Of a DNA stretch of 64,000 nucleotides, positions 24,986 to 33,277 are shown in pieces (position 1 is the stretch's first letter; each line of letters starts with the position of its first letter). The DNA lies in the NCBI GenBank assembly GCA_039193455.1, contig JBCCWO010000008.1, positions 93,914 through 157,913 on the forward strand, written 5' to 3'. Made by a program: the position numbers and the translations under genes. The notes below the pieces were generated by a model, which was not told the DNA's origin, searched no databases, and saw only the letters and a program-made list of their open reading frames with translations. This stretch comes from JBCBGF01 sp039193455 (GTDB lineage Bacteria; Pseudomonadota; Alphaproteobacteria; Rhodobacterales; Rhodobacteraceae).

Positions 24986-25804
24986 ATGGCTTCGATCCAT
25001 ACGAACGCGGCGGCTATGAATGCCCTCGCAACCCTTCGCGACGTGAACATGAGCCTGACCGAGACGCAGAACCGTGTGTCGACCGGTTTTAAGGTTCAGA
25101 CTGCGAAGGACAATGCTGCTTACTTCTCGATCTCTGAGACGATGAAGAGCGACAGCGGCATGTACAAGGCCATCGACGAAGGTCTGACGCTGACCAAGAA
25201 CTCGCTCGCCACGGGCCGCCTGGGTGCGGAAACCGTCGCGGATCTTGCTCAGGACTTTGTGGAGCGGGTCGCATTTGCCCAGGAGAACAACATTGACCGC
25301 GCGAAGGTTCAGCAGGAACTGGACGAGCTGGTCAACCAGATGGACACCACAATCTCGCAGGCCACCTTTAACGGTGTGTCGATGGTTGAAGGTGGTGCGG
25401 ATGTTACGGTTGTTACCGGTATCACGCGCGTTGGCGGCTTTGCCACCACGAGCATGACCGTGTCGCCCGTTGACCTCAGCGCCATCTCGACGGCACTGGC
25501 TGCTGTCAACGTGGGCACGTCCACTGACCTGGCCGCCGACCTGACCACAGCCGAGACCCAGCTTGCAGCAGCGCTTGATGCGGCAACCTCGCTCGGCATT
25601 GGCGAAAAAGCAGTCGAGACGCAGCAGGAGTTCCTCAAGGCCCTGACCGAGCGTCTGGACAACGGGATCGGCGCGATGGTTGACGCCGACATGGAAGAGG
25701 AAGCAGCCCGTCTGCAGGCACTTCAGGTGCAGCAGCAGCTCGCAACTCAGTCCCTGTCGATCGCCAACCAGGCTCCTCAGAACATCCTGAGCCTTTTTCG
25801 GTGA
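24986..25804 (+). CDS. fliC: Flagellin
   Basis: A 272-residue flagellin, short as in many alphaproteobacteria. The N-terminal D0/D1 has SIHTNAAAMNALATLRDVN and the motif TGFKVQTAKDNAAYFSISET. The C-terminal helix has EEEAARLQALQVQQQLATQS and ends NQAPQNILSLFR. The central variable domain is only about 80 residues and Thr/Val-rich. AGGAG precedes the ATG. Transcription probably starts at the CtrA-boxed promoter upstream, and the message runs into a strong hairpin before flaF. The codons of this gene look more biased than those of its neighbours, as for a highly made protein. Confidence 0.97.
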   Translation: MASIHTNAAAMNALATLRDVNMSLTETQNRVSTGFKVQTAKDNAAYFSISETMKSDSGMYKAIDEGLTLTKNSLATGRLGAETVADLAQDFVERVAFAQENNIDRAKVQQELDELVNQMDTTISQATFNGVSMVEGGADVTVVTGITRVGGFATTSMTVSPVDLSAISTALAAVNVGTSTDLAADLTTAETQLAAALDAATSLGIGEKAVETQQEFLKALTERLDNGIGAMVDADMEEEAARLQALQVQQQLATQSLSIANQAPQNILSLFR

Positions 25805-25857
25805 TCTAGGACCGGACGCGGAGCCGGATGATCCCGGCCCCGCACCGTAGCCTGACG

Positions 25858-25887
25858 TGCGGCGCCCTCCTCCCTCGGGGCGCCGCA
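25858..25887 (+). terminator. Strong GC hairpin between flagellin and flaF
   Basis: TGCGGCGCCC and GGGCGCCGCA pair perfectly around a 10-base loop. No T-run follows, so partial termination or mRNA stabilisation is more likely than a full stop. It would lower flaF-flbT expression compared with flagellin. Confidence 0.55.
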
Positions 25888-25937
25888 TCCTCCGACCCTG
25901 CCTGAGAGAATTCCGGGCTTTAAGGAACGCAGAAGCA

Positions 25938-26345
25938 ATGAGCATCGCCGCTTACAAACAGAATATCCGAGAGGTTGAAGCCCCGCGTGACATCGAACGC
26001 CGCGTGCTGTCCCGCATCACCTCTGACATCGAACGCCACGCCGAAAACTTTGACGCCGCCGAAACCAGTCTCGCCCGATTGAACATCCTGGCAAACGGCC
26101 TGGCGATCGCGCTTGCTGAAAACCAACAGTTTTGGATGGCGCTGAAACACGACCTCGCCGAGCAGGACAATCTGCTGCCCCCCGATCTGCGGGCTTCGCT
26201 GATCTCGCTGGCGCTCTGGGTCGAACGGCAATCCAACGCCATTATGTCCGGGGAAGCCAAGGTCGCACCCCTGGTCTCGATCAACCGGTCTGTGGCCGAT
26301 GGTTTGCGCGGCGTCCCGTCTGTCGCTGCTGTTGAGGGGGCGTAG
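25938..26345 (+). CDS. flaF: Flagellar biosynthesis regulator FlaF
   Basis: The product is 135 residues from the ATG at 25938, following AAGGAAC. The FlaF family pattern is visible: early AYKQNIREVEAPRDIERRVL, then a central WMALKHDLAEQDNLLPPDLR and a helix with LISLALWVERQS. In Caulobacter FlaF is needed for flagellin translation or secretion and works with FlbT. The gene precedes flbT by 3 bases. Confidence 0.93.
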   Translation: MSIAAYKQNIREVEAPRDIERRVLSRITSDIERHAENFDAAETSLARLNILANGLAIALAENQQFWMALKHDLAEQDNLLPPDLRASLISLALWVERQSNAIMSGEAKVAPLVSINRSVADGLRGVPSVAAVEGA

Positions 26346-26348
26346 GTC

Positions 26349-26786
26349 ATGCCACTTAAGCTCAACCTCAAACCCGGCGAGCGTCTGATCATCAACGGCG
26401 CGGTCATCAAGAACTCGGATCGCCGCCACGTCCTGATGGTGGAAACGCACAGCGACGTGATCCGCGGCAAGGATCTGCTTGAGCCCGATGCCGCCGCGAC
26501 GCCGGTGAGCAAGGTCTACTTTCTGATCCAGACCGCGCTCACGCAAAGCGCGACACGCGACAAGCTCGTGCCGATGATCCAGCGTGATCTGGCCACGCTG
26601 GCAACCGTGTTCGGCGGCGTTCAGGTGAACCACATCTTCGAGGCCGCCAACTATGTCAGCCAGGGCGACTACTACAAAGCCCTGACTGAACTGCGCCCCG
26701 TACTGCGCCACGAAGAGCTTTTGATCGCGCGAACCGCGGGGCGGGTGCTGCCCGCAAGCCCGCACTCGGCCGAGGCGATCAGATGA
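26349..26786 (+). CDS. flbT: Flagellin mRNA regulator FlbT
   Basis: A 145-residue protein with the FlbT signature: LKPGERLIINGAVIKNSDRR near the N-terminus and a central YFLIQTALTQ segment, then NHIFEAANYVSQGDYYKALT. In Caulobacter FlbT binds the flagellin 5' untranslated region and represses translation until hook assembly is complete. It lies between flaF and a DUF1217 gene, overlapping the latter by 4 bases. Confidence 0.95.
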   Translation: MPLKLNLKPGERLIINGAVIKNSDRRHVLMVETHSDVIRGKDLLEPDAAATPVSKVYFLIQTALTQSATRDKLVPMIQRDLATLATVFGGVQVNHIFEAANYVSQGDYYKALTELRPVLRHEELLIARTAGRVLPASPHSAEAIR

Positions 26787-27607
26787 TACCGATTGGCGGT
26801 CTCGACACGTCGACGGCGCTGACCCTGGTGGATTCGACACGGGACCGCCAGATCGAGATCCTGCGCAGCAGGCCCGAGCATGCGCGCGCGATCACCGCGT
26901 TTCGCGAGCGCATTGCCGATGTGCAGACCGCCGAGCAGCTGATCGAAGACCGCGAGCTTTACGTCTTCGTCATGAAGGCCTTCGATCTGGAGGACCAGAT
27001 CTTTGGCAAGGCGCTGATCCAGAAACTGCTGGAAAGCGATGTTGACGACCGCACCGCCCTGGTCAACCGCCTGACCGACCCGCGCTTCCGCGAGATGTAC
27101 GAGACACTCGACTTCGGCGAAAACGGGGTGGGCAATTCAAACACGCTCGACGCGCGCTGGCGCGAAGACATGGTGGACCGCTATCTGGACGCGCAGTTCA
27201 TCAGCGATGTCTATGATCAGAACGAAAGCGTCGGCGCCGTGCTCGAGTTCCGCGCAAAGGTCGCGGACATCGAGCGCCCGCTCGACATTCTGAAAGACCG
27301 CGATACGGCTGCCTTTATCCGCCGCGCGCTGGGCTTTCCCGATATCATCGGAACCGCGAATATTGACCGCCAGGCGGATCTGATCGCCTCGCGGCTTGAT
27401 CTTGAAACACTGTCTGACCCCGAAGTGGTCGACAAGCTCGTGCGCAAATACGCTGCACTGAGCAATGTATTTGACACTCAGCAGGTGACGCAGAATGCCG
27501 CCGTTCAGCTAGTGCAAAGCGCAGTAGCGTCTGGGCGATCGTTTCAACCGATCGCGCTGGATATTTCTGCGGTAAGCCGCCTTTCGTCTCAAGCGCGAGC
27601 GCTTTGA
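26783..27607 (+). CDS. DUF1217 family flagellar-linked protein
   Basis: A 274-residue protein. The DUF1217 family, found in flagellar clusters of alphaproteobacteria, is suggested by helical repeats such as EQLIEDRELYVFVMKAFDLE, FGKALIQKLLESDVDDRTAL and a second copy near RPLDILKDRDTAAFIRRALG. Two halves of similar sequence are visible, so the fold is probably an internal duplication. The function is unknown; it is coupled to flbT (ATGA overlap) and is the last gene of the flagellin operon. Confidence 0.8.
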   Translation: MIPIGGLDTSTALTLVDSTRDRQIEILRSRPEHARAITAFRERIADVQTAEQLIEDRELYVFVMKAFDLEDQIFGKALIQKLLESDVDDRTALVNRLTDPRFREMYETLDFGENGVGNSNTLDARWREDMVDRYLDAQFISDVYDQNESVGAVLEFRAKVADIERPLDILKDRDTAAFIRRALGFPDIIGTANIDRQADLIASRLDLETLSDPEVVDKLVRKYAALSNVFDTQQVTQNAAVQLVQSAVASGRSFQPIALDISAVSRLSSQARAL

Positions 27608-27788
27608 AGGGGAACGGCATGTTGGCAGGAAAACAGAACGTCGGCCGGCGATAACTTAGGCACTCACACCCAGGCACTGCTTTCCTAAAGCGGTGCGACG
27701 ACCACCGAAGATGACATTGTCCAATGCCGGAACCGCGCTGTTTCGGCACACGTGAGGCCTTTGCTTTCCGGCTGGGAAAGCACTCGTA

Positions 27789-29480
27789 ATGGTACACTTT
27801 GACTTGGACACCGGAGAATCCGCTGTCGCACCAAGCGCTACCGAGATAGACCGCCTTGCCTTCGGGGCGCGGTATGTGAGCTATCGCAATGATGAGCGTT
27901 TCGAAGCCCAGATCGACGAGCTGGATCCAGGGCTTATCGTGTGGCCGGGTGGCGATCTCGCTGAACGCCGCACGGACCGGTACGGCTTTGAGTACGACGA
28001 CCTGTACAATGACACGATAGACCGGCCCGGTCTGTCCGAGATGATGGCGCTTGCCAACGCGCAGGACGCAGCCCTGTCGATCATCGTGCCGACCGTGCGC
28101 TACCTGGGGCGCGAGGCTGACCTGGCCAACGATGTCAGCAACTTTATGGCCGAGCTTCTGGCAGGCGACTTTGGTGCCTTGCCCAAAGAGCTGATCCTTG
28201 AGGTGGGCAGCGAGTACTACGCCTATTTCGATGACGGCGCGGAAACCGCCGAGGCACAGTATGCCGCGCTCGCAGATGTCGCGGTGACGGAGATTGCGGT
28301 TGCCCTTGGCAATCCGGGCATCAACACCCTTGGCGCCGACGTGACGATCGGTGTGCAAACCGGACGAACGCTTGCCGAAGACGCCGATATCCGCGACGGG
28401 TTAAGCGATTTTGCCCTGCAAAACACCGAGATGCTGATCCACCACCGGTTTCCGGTGCAGACGCAGGGCTTTGATACCCGCGTCGGGGATCAAATCGACA
28501 TCAACGAAGCCTGGCTGCAGGATATTCAGGACGCAGGCGGCGACGATCCGGATTTCTTCGTCTCTGCCTGGAACGCCGCCCAGATCACGCGCGACGCGGC
28601 GCTTGACCAGTTCCTCGACGAAAACCCCCACCTGACGGCTGGCGATGTCGACCTCGATGCCCGGACCAACACCGCGTTCGAAACCTACTGGCAAGACCTA
28701 CTGCTCGACTACGATTATGGCGCACGCCATCCGGGTCTGATCCTCGAAGGCTTTTCGACCTATGCCGAGGCCGGCATGGATGCCGGCGCCGTTTTTGGTG
28801 TCGACGTCATTCACCCTGGCCGCCTGTCCTGGCGCGATGAGAATGGCGATGACCATTTGTTCGTCGGCGGCGAGATGCTGAAGATGATCTACGAGACCGT
28901 TGAAGGCACCCGCGTCCTGGAATCGGACGGGCCCTATGACCGTGATGCGGCGGCCACCACCTATGCCTTCGAGGGGGACGACAAGCTGATCGTCTTCATC
29001 GCGGCCGGGTCGGACCCTGACACCGAGGTGAGCATCGAGATTGATGGGATTGGGTCGACCTTTACCTCAGTTTACGCCGACAGCCTGACGATGGGCGAAA
29101 ATGCCGACTGGATGTCCGATTTCGGGGTAGTCGATAACCTCGGTGTGGACGAAACCCCCGAGCAGGGCACCTATGCGCCCGGCGTCCGGTCCGAGGCGGA
29201 CCTCACGGTCTACGAGAACGCAGTGGTCACACAGCTGGGTGCACATGAAGTGGTGCGCCTGGCCTTTGCCAAATCGGACGCCGCAGCCGATGAGCTGGGC
29301 GATGTCTCGGAAGGCGAAGAAATCGAACTGCAAATCGCAGGGTTGCCGGTCCTAAACACCCCTGATCCCGATCTGTCCGGTGACGTCGACGCGCTTGCGG
29401 TCGACGAAGAGGACGGGTCCGAAGGCAGCGGTGGGATGCTGGGCGGTTTGCTTCTGCCGATCCTGATCTTGCTGTTCTAA
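27789..29480 (+). CDS. Clan-A glycoside hydrolase-like protein with a hydrophobic tail
   Basis: A 563-residue acidic protein with no signal peptide. Early segments (PGLIVWPGGDLAERRTD, ALSIIVPTVRY, then ELILEVGSEYYAYF near residues 135-147) follow the pattern of a clan GH-A TIM barrel, as in GH39/GH51-type enzymes. The usual Asn-Glu pair reads Ser-Glu at 141-142, so the acid/base residue may be kept. The last 12 residues (LLLPILILLF) are very hydrophobic, after a Gly-rich turn. The gene lies 181 bases beyond the flagellin operon. Its substrate is unknown, and it may be exported by a type I route. Confidence 0.65.
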   Translation: MVHFDLDTGESAVAPSATEIDRLAFGARYVSYRNDERFEAQIDELDPGLIVWPGGDLAERRTDRYGFEYDDLYNDTIDRPGLSEMMALANAQDAALSIIVPTVRYLGREADLANDVSNFMAELLAGDFGALPKELILEVGSEYYAYFDDGAETAEAQYAALADVAVTEIAVALGNPGINTLGADVTIGVQTGRTLAEDADIRDGLSDFALQNTEMLIHHRFPVQTQGFDTRVGDQIDINEAWLQDIQDAGGDDPDFFVSAWNAAQITRDAALDQFLDENPHLTAGDVDLDARTNTAFETYWQDLLLDYDYGARHPGLILEGFSTYAEAGMDAGAVFGVDVIHPGRLSWRDENGDDHLFVGGEMLKMIYETVEGTRVLESDGPYDRDAAATTYAFEGDDKLIVFIAAGSDPDTEVSIEIDGIGSTFTSVYADSLTMGENADWMSDFGVVDNLGVDETPEQGTYAPGVRSEADLTVYENAVVTQLGAHEVVRLAFAKSDAAADELGDVSEGEEIELQIAGLPVLNTPDPDLSGDVDALAVDEEDGSEGSGGMLGGLLLPILILLF

Positions 29481-29774
29481 AGGGACCGCGTGTTGCCCGC
29501 CTGAAGGGCAGCGCTGCGCCTCTGGAGAGCTTTGAAAAAGATGGTGGTGGTCGCAGTCTCGAGCGAACCCGTCTCTGGGCCGAAATTCCCTGTTAACCGG
29601 GAATCAACAGGGAAATTTCGTGGATATTGATGTTTCCGCCCGCGAGTAGTGACGATTCTACATTATAAATTAGTGGTTTATGGGAGATTTCCCTAAACCG
29701 GATAACAGGGAATTTCTTTCGATTAACAGGGAATTCTGCTGCCGAAACAAGGATTTCTGCGCAAGATCAGGGAA
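29481..29774. repeat. Non-coding stretch with AACAGGGAA repeats
   Basis: No gene is seen here. AACAGGGAA occurs at 29606-29614, 29704-29712 and 29725-29733, and inverted (TTCCCTGTT) at 29586-29594. The outer part, 29581-29620, forms a large imperfect palindrome with arms CGAAATTCCCTGTT and AACAGGGAAATTTCG. A further variant, TTTCCCTAAACC, lies near 29688. No transposase is next to it. Confidence 0.6.
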
Positions 29775-30302
29775 CTAGGAGTTCTCTCCTCCGAACAAAT
29801 AATCCGCCAACGCCTCGAACCCATTCACATTCTCAAAGGCGCCTTTGTTCAAGACGCGGATGTCGGTACGCTCGGTCTTAACCCCCTCGGCATTGCCCTT
29901 GGTGTGTTTGGCAACGCGCGCTCCGAGGTCGGGTAGGGGAGCGCCAGGGACGCCACCGAACCAAAGGAAGCTCTCCTCGGCTAGTGTTGTCGGATCGAAA
30001 CGGATCCAAACGATACAACCGCTCGGCCGCGCGGCAAGGCGTGTGTTGATCTTCTGGCGGCTGGTCTTGGCTCCAAGAAAACTGGATTTGAGCTGTACGT
30101 GGCGTTGTATGCCGCGGGCCTCCAGAAGCAGGTCATAGCCCGACTGATCCGTGTGACTGCGAAGAACATCCATTAACTCGCCGCGCCGCCACATCACACG
30201 ACACACACCGGCGAGGAAACCGTACTCGAGGTACTGTTCTCTTAGGCTAGAGGCCGCACTATGCGACTCCAGCGGCGTTGGAGTGGGTTGAAGCATTGTC
30301 AT
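29775..30302 (-). CDS. Putative QxK-type nuclease-like protein
   Basis: The product is 175 residues from the ATG at 30302; an earlier in-frame start would overlap the upstream gene. The centre reads SGYDLLLEARGIQRHVQLKS, giving Asp57, Gln70 and Lys72. That D-x(12)-QxK arrangement is a known variant of the PD-(D/E)XK nuclease core (Mrr-like). The remainder (CIVWIRFDPTTL, AKHTKGNAEGVK) is not matched to a family. It is 10 bases downstream of a lipoprotein gene. A restriction or DNA-repair role is an inference; a catalytically inert family is possible. Confidence 0.5.
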   Translation of the reverse strand: MTMLQPTPTPLESHSAASSLREQYLEYGFLAGVCRVMWRRGELMDVLRSHTDQSGYDLLLEARGIQRHVQLKSSFLGAKTSRQKINTRLAARPSGCIVWIRFDPTTLAEESFLWFGGVPGAPLPDLGARVAKHTKGNAEGVKTERTDIRVLNKGAFENVNGFEALADYLFGGENS

Positions 30303-30312
30303 CGCCTTACCG

Positions 30313-30699
30313 CTACCGAACCGGAATGCTTTGACCGCGCGCAAGGGCCCCACAAACCGCCTCAGCCAAGAACTCGGTTTGTTCGTTCAGCGGAGCGTTT
30401 GAAGGCGATCTCGGGTCGAAACGCACGTAGAAGGGTTTGAACCCGACGAAGCCCCCTATGCGGTTTCGGGCATTGCGCTCCCCGCAAAAGGCAATATCGC
30501 CGCTTTCCAGCCGATAGATGCGCGTGCTCCGAAAGGCTGCACTTGCGGGGTCGACGAGGTTGTAGGTCGCGACGGTTCGCGCCTTCCGTTCAAGGCTAGG
30601 GGTCGATGCCACCGATACAGCGGTCATCTGCGTCGTGGCGACACATGCAGACATGGCAACCAGCGACAGAAGATGAGCTGTGCGTGAGAGTTTCGACAT
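30313..30699 (-). CDS. Small predicted lipoprotein
   Basis: A 128-residue protein with a lipobox-type signal (LLSLVAMSACVA, Cys at residue 19) and a mature part of about 110 residues with two Cys (FCGERN and AVCGAL), which may form a disulphide. The family is not recognised. It is the first gene of a two-gene minus-strand unit with the QxK-type gene and is divergent from a small HTH gene. Confidence 0.6.
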   Translation of the reverse strand: MSKLSRTAHLLSLVAMSACVATTQMTAVSVASTPSLERKARTVATYNLVDPASAAFRSTRIYRLESGDIAFCGERNARNRIGGFVGFKPFYVRFDPRSPSNAPLNEQTEFLAEAVCGALARGQSIPVR

Positions 30700-30822
30700 T
30701 TGCTTCGGTCTCCATATCGAGCCCCCAGGTGCAAGTGATGGCTCGGTGATCGGAACAAGTCCAGCAAAAAGAGACTCATAGGCTGTAGACGTAAAGGATG
30801 AAGCCGTGTCCGTGCAGATGTC

Positions 30823-31041
30823 ATGGATGTTCGCCGGCGTGTAGGGCTAAACTTAAAGAAGTACCGGCTTGCGGCAGGCTTCTCTCAAGAGGGATTGGCC
30901 CTCGCCTGCGGCCTGCATCGGACCTATGTCAGCGGCGTGGAACGGGGCATCCGAAACCCGACTGTCACGGTACTTGAGAAGCTGGCGCAGCCCCTGGACG
31001 TGCCTGCGGCAAGGTTGCTCGAAGAGAGAGAAAGTGTTTGA
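30823..31041 (+). CDS. Small XRE-type HTH regulator
   Basis: A 72-residue protein made of a single helix-turn-helix domain (LNLKKYRLAAGFSQEGLALA, then LHRTYVSGVERGIRNPTV). Its size and form match controller proteins and solitary XRE regulators. It is divergent from the lipoprotein/QxK unit, so it may control that unit. No binding palindrome was picked out with confidence in the 30700-30822 gap. Confidence 0.85.
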   Translation: MDVRRRVGLNLKKYRLAAGFSQEGLALACGLHRTYVSGVERGIRNPTVTVLEKLAQPLDVPAARLLEERESV

Positions 31042-31312
31042 GGAAGGATGCGCGTGGGCATGATTGTCCGAGAAGCGGTCGTACCGTGCGACCTGTAATG
31101 GGGTCCGCAGTGCAGGACGTTCTTGCCATTCTATTTTTTGAAGCCAAGGTCCGCTTTGTGGTCCTCGCTATGGCAAAGAAAACACTTTGGGCGGGAACGC
31201 TACGCTTGCTTCACCGCGACTCCGCCGCATAATCTAACCAATCAGATAAGCCAGATCCTCCGTTAGTGCGGGACGCCATCTGCTCCAAACCCATGACGAC
31301 GGACAATCCATC

Positions 31313-32347
31313 ATGACCAACGGGAGCTTTGGGCTCGCGCGCATGCGGAAAATCGAGGCGCGCGCCCGTGTTCTTTTCCCGGGCGTCTTGATTGCAGGCC
31401 TTGTCGCGCTGGCGGCGCAATTTGTGGCAGAGCACTACGGCGCGCCCGCGATGCTCATGGCGCTCCTCTTTGGGATCGCTTTGAACTTTCTTGGCGAGGG
31501 AAGCCCTGCCGCCGAAGGCATTTCCTTTTCAACGCGCACCCTTCTTCGCTTTGGTGTCGCAGTTCTCGGGGCGCGCATCAGTATCGAGACGCTGTCGTCT
31601 TTGGGCTGGGGCATGGTAGGGTTGCTGGTCGCGGGGACGGTGGCGACAATCGCCTTCGGCGTTCTGATCGCGAGATTCCTAGGACAAGGTCCACGATTTG
31701 CGATCCTGACTGCAGGGGCAGTTGCCATCTGTGGCGCGTCGGCAGCAATGGCCATCGCAGCGGTCCTTCCAAAAGACACACGTTCCGAACGCAACCTTTT
31801 GTTCACGGTTTTGGGTGTTACGGTTTTGTCCACCGTGGCGATGATACTATACCCGATCCTGACCCAGGCTTTCGGCTTTGACGACGTAACAGCGGGCGTT
31901 TTCATCGGGGCGACAGTGCATGACGTTGCACAGGTGGTTGGTGCAGGATTCTCCATCTCTGATACAGCGGGCGAGACTTCCACACTCGTCAAGCTGATCC
32001 GGGTCTCCTTTCTTGCACCTGTTGTGATCCTGATCGCTCTCTGGTGGAGGCACGTAAATCCTGGGGCCGCAACGGGCGGCGTTGCAATAGTTCCGGCCTT
32101 CGTAGTCGGTTTTCTTGCCCTAGCGACGCTCAATTCATTCGGGGTCATTCCGGCCGCACTTGGCACTTTCCTCGCCCAGACATCGTCTTGGGCTTTGCTC
32201 GCTTCCATCGCGGCGGTTGGCATGAAAACCGATATGAGCCGCATACTTGAGGTCGGCCCCCGCGCGATTGCTCTGATCGTCCTGGAAACCCTGTTCCTTG
32301 CGACGCTCATTCTGATCGGCATCCATCATTTGGATTTCGCTCAATGA
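31313..32347 (+). CDS. YeiH/UPF0324-type putative sulfate (sulfite) exporter
   Basis: A 344-residue membrane protein with about 10 hydrophobic segments. The family's early ALLFGIALNF, then RFGVAVLGARISIETL and AVAICGASAAMAIAAVLPKD, are diagnostic of the YeiH family; GATVHDVAQVVGAGFSISD is also conserved. Members next to taurine or sulfoacetate genes export sulfite. Its stop overlaps an acetate kinase start by 4 bases, and acetate kinase sits in such sulfonate pathways (acetyl phosphate route), which fits that role. Confidence 0.9.
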   Translation: MTNGSFGLARMRKIEARARVLFPGVLIAGLVALAAQFVAEHYGAPAMLMALLFGIALNFLGEGSPAAEGISFSTRTLLRFGVAVLGARISIETLSSLGWGMVGLLVAGTVATIAFGVLIARFLGQGPRFAILTAGAVAICGASAAMAIAAVLPKDTRSERNLLFTVLGVTVLSTVAMILYPILTQAFGFDDVTAGVFIGATVHDVAQVVGAGFSISDTAGETSTLVKLIRVSFLAPVVILIALWWRHVNPGAATGGVAIVPAFVVGFLALATLNSFGVIPAALGTFLAQTSSWALLASIAAVGMKTDMSRILEVGPRAIALIVLETLFLATLILIGIHHLDFAQ

Positions 32348-32421
32348 CGGGCGTCATCCTGGTTCTCAACGTCGGGAGCTCATCCCTGAAGTTCGCGGCA
32401 GCAGTGCAATCGAACCGATGA
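32344..32421 (+). pseudogene. ackA: Acetate kinase N-terminal fragment
   Basis: A 25-codon reading frame starts at the ATG overlapping the YeiH-type stop (ATGA). It encodes MTGVILVLNVGSSSLKFA, the nucleotide-binding start of acetate kinase (consensus LVLNAGSSSLKF), and then hits a stop after an unrelated QSNR ending. The remaining 370 or so codons are absent. The sequence after 32421 has no ackA-like ORF, so the gene was truncated by a deletion or replacement. Confidence 0.75.
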
Positions 32422-33277
32422 CCACTGCCTGAAGAGCAAGAGAACAAGAAATAGCAAGGCCAAAGATGTGATTGTGGTCCCTCCAGCCGCCCCTATCAGG
32501 GCCAGGGGCTAAAGCCGCGCAAAAAGGACGGACATAAGGCCGCTTCTGAAAGGGTATACGAAATCTCTTTTAATCCGTGCTATGCGGGGGCCAACCACAC
32601 AAGGCTTTTGTGCCACCGCCGTGCGAAAGCTGGAGCCACTGATTCTAATGATACTTGCGCCACCACTGTCCGCTTCGGCCGATACTGTTGGGCGCCCCCC
32701 GTTAAGGATGCTCACCCACAGCACGCCGGAGCGGACAGTCTCACCGAGTGCCCAATGGGCCACGGTGTTCGTTTCCGAAGTGACGGCGCGGCCCGGCCAA
32801 GCAACCGTTGCGTTCATCGACCGCAGCGCAAGCCACTTCGGAAGCGCGGGACTCGCGGCTATGTGCGGCCGCAGCGAGTCGTTGGCTTATTTCTGACTGA
32901 TTTTGTCGGGAATGGCAATCGTTCTTGCTCCGTCGGTTAGTCTGCGGTGAATGCAGAACCAATACCACCGAGGCTCGGGTGTTCAGTTGCAGCGACATCA
33001 TAACGCTATCGCCACAGTGTAGTTATCTGCTGGTGCTTGGCGGATGGCTGCGCGTTACGAGTGGTGGACCCAGGACCACGTTGGTCCGTCGGCACTGGGT
33101 CCATCCTACCGATTGGGGGCTGGCGATGTGGATCGCGAAAGACTTTCTTCTGTATTGCGTCTTGATTTTCGCGTTTGCGGGCATGGCGACGATGTTAGTT
33201 CTGCTTCTGTAGCGCAAGCAGTGCCCGCAGCGAATGCTGCACGCGATATGCCTGTCATTGATGGCTGAAAAACGGAC
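32422..33277. other. Region without a confident gene
   Basis: Several ORFs of about 100 codons overlap on both strands here (for example 32582-32896 plus, 32509-32817 minus), but none has a recognisable motif, so none is called. A nested palindrome lies at 33066-33102. A 28-codon hydrophobic ORF at 33126-33212 (MWIAKDFLLYCVLIFAFAG...) could encode one membrane helix, but it is too short to claim. A sequence near 32514-32545 is loosely like the dispersed repeat. Confidence 0.5.

Noticed and set aside
24905..25945. 346-codon minus-strand ORF over flagellin
   Set aside because: It lies antisense to flagellin, whose start and end motifs are diagnostic.
27345..28358. 337-codon minus-strand ORF over the DUF1217 and glycosidase-like genes
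   Set aside because: It spans two plus-strand genes and has no motif.
30823..31041. Complete restriction-modification system
   Set aside because: No methyltransferase gene with DNA-methylase motifs is present near the HTH and QxK-type genes.
32509..32817. 102-codon minus-strand ORF in the gene-free stretch
   Set aside because: It overlaps a similar-sized plus-strand ORF and neither shows a motif or a good ribosome site.
33126..33212. 28-codon hydrophobic ORF that could be a membrane peptide
   Set aside because: It is too short to separate from chance; kept only as a note in the region entry.
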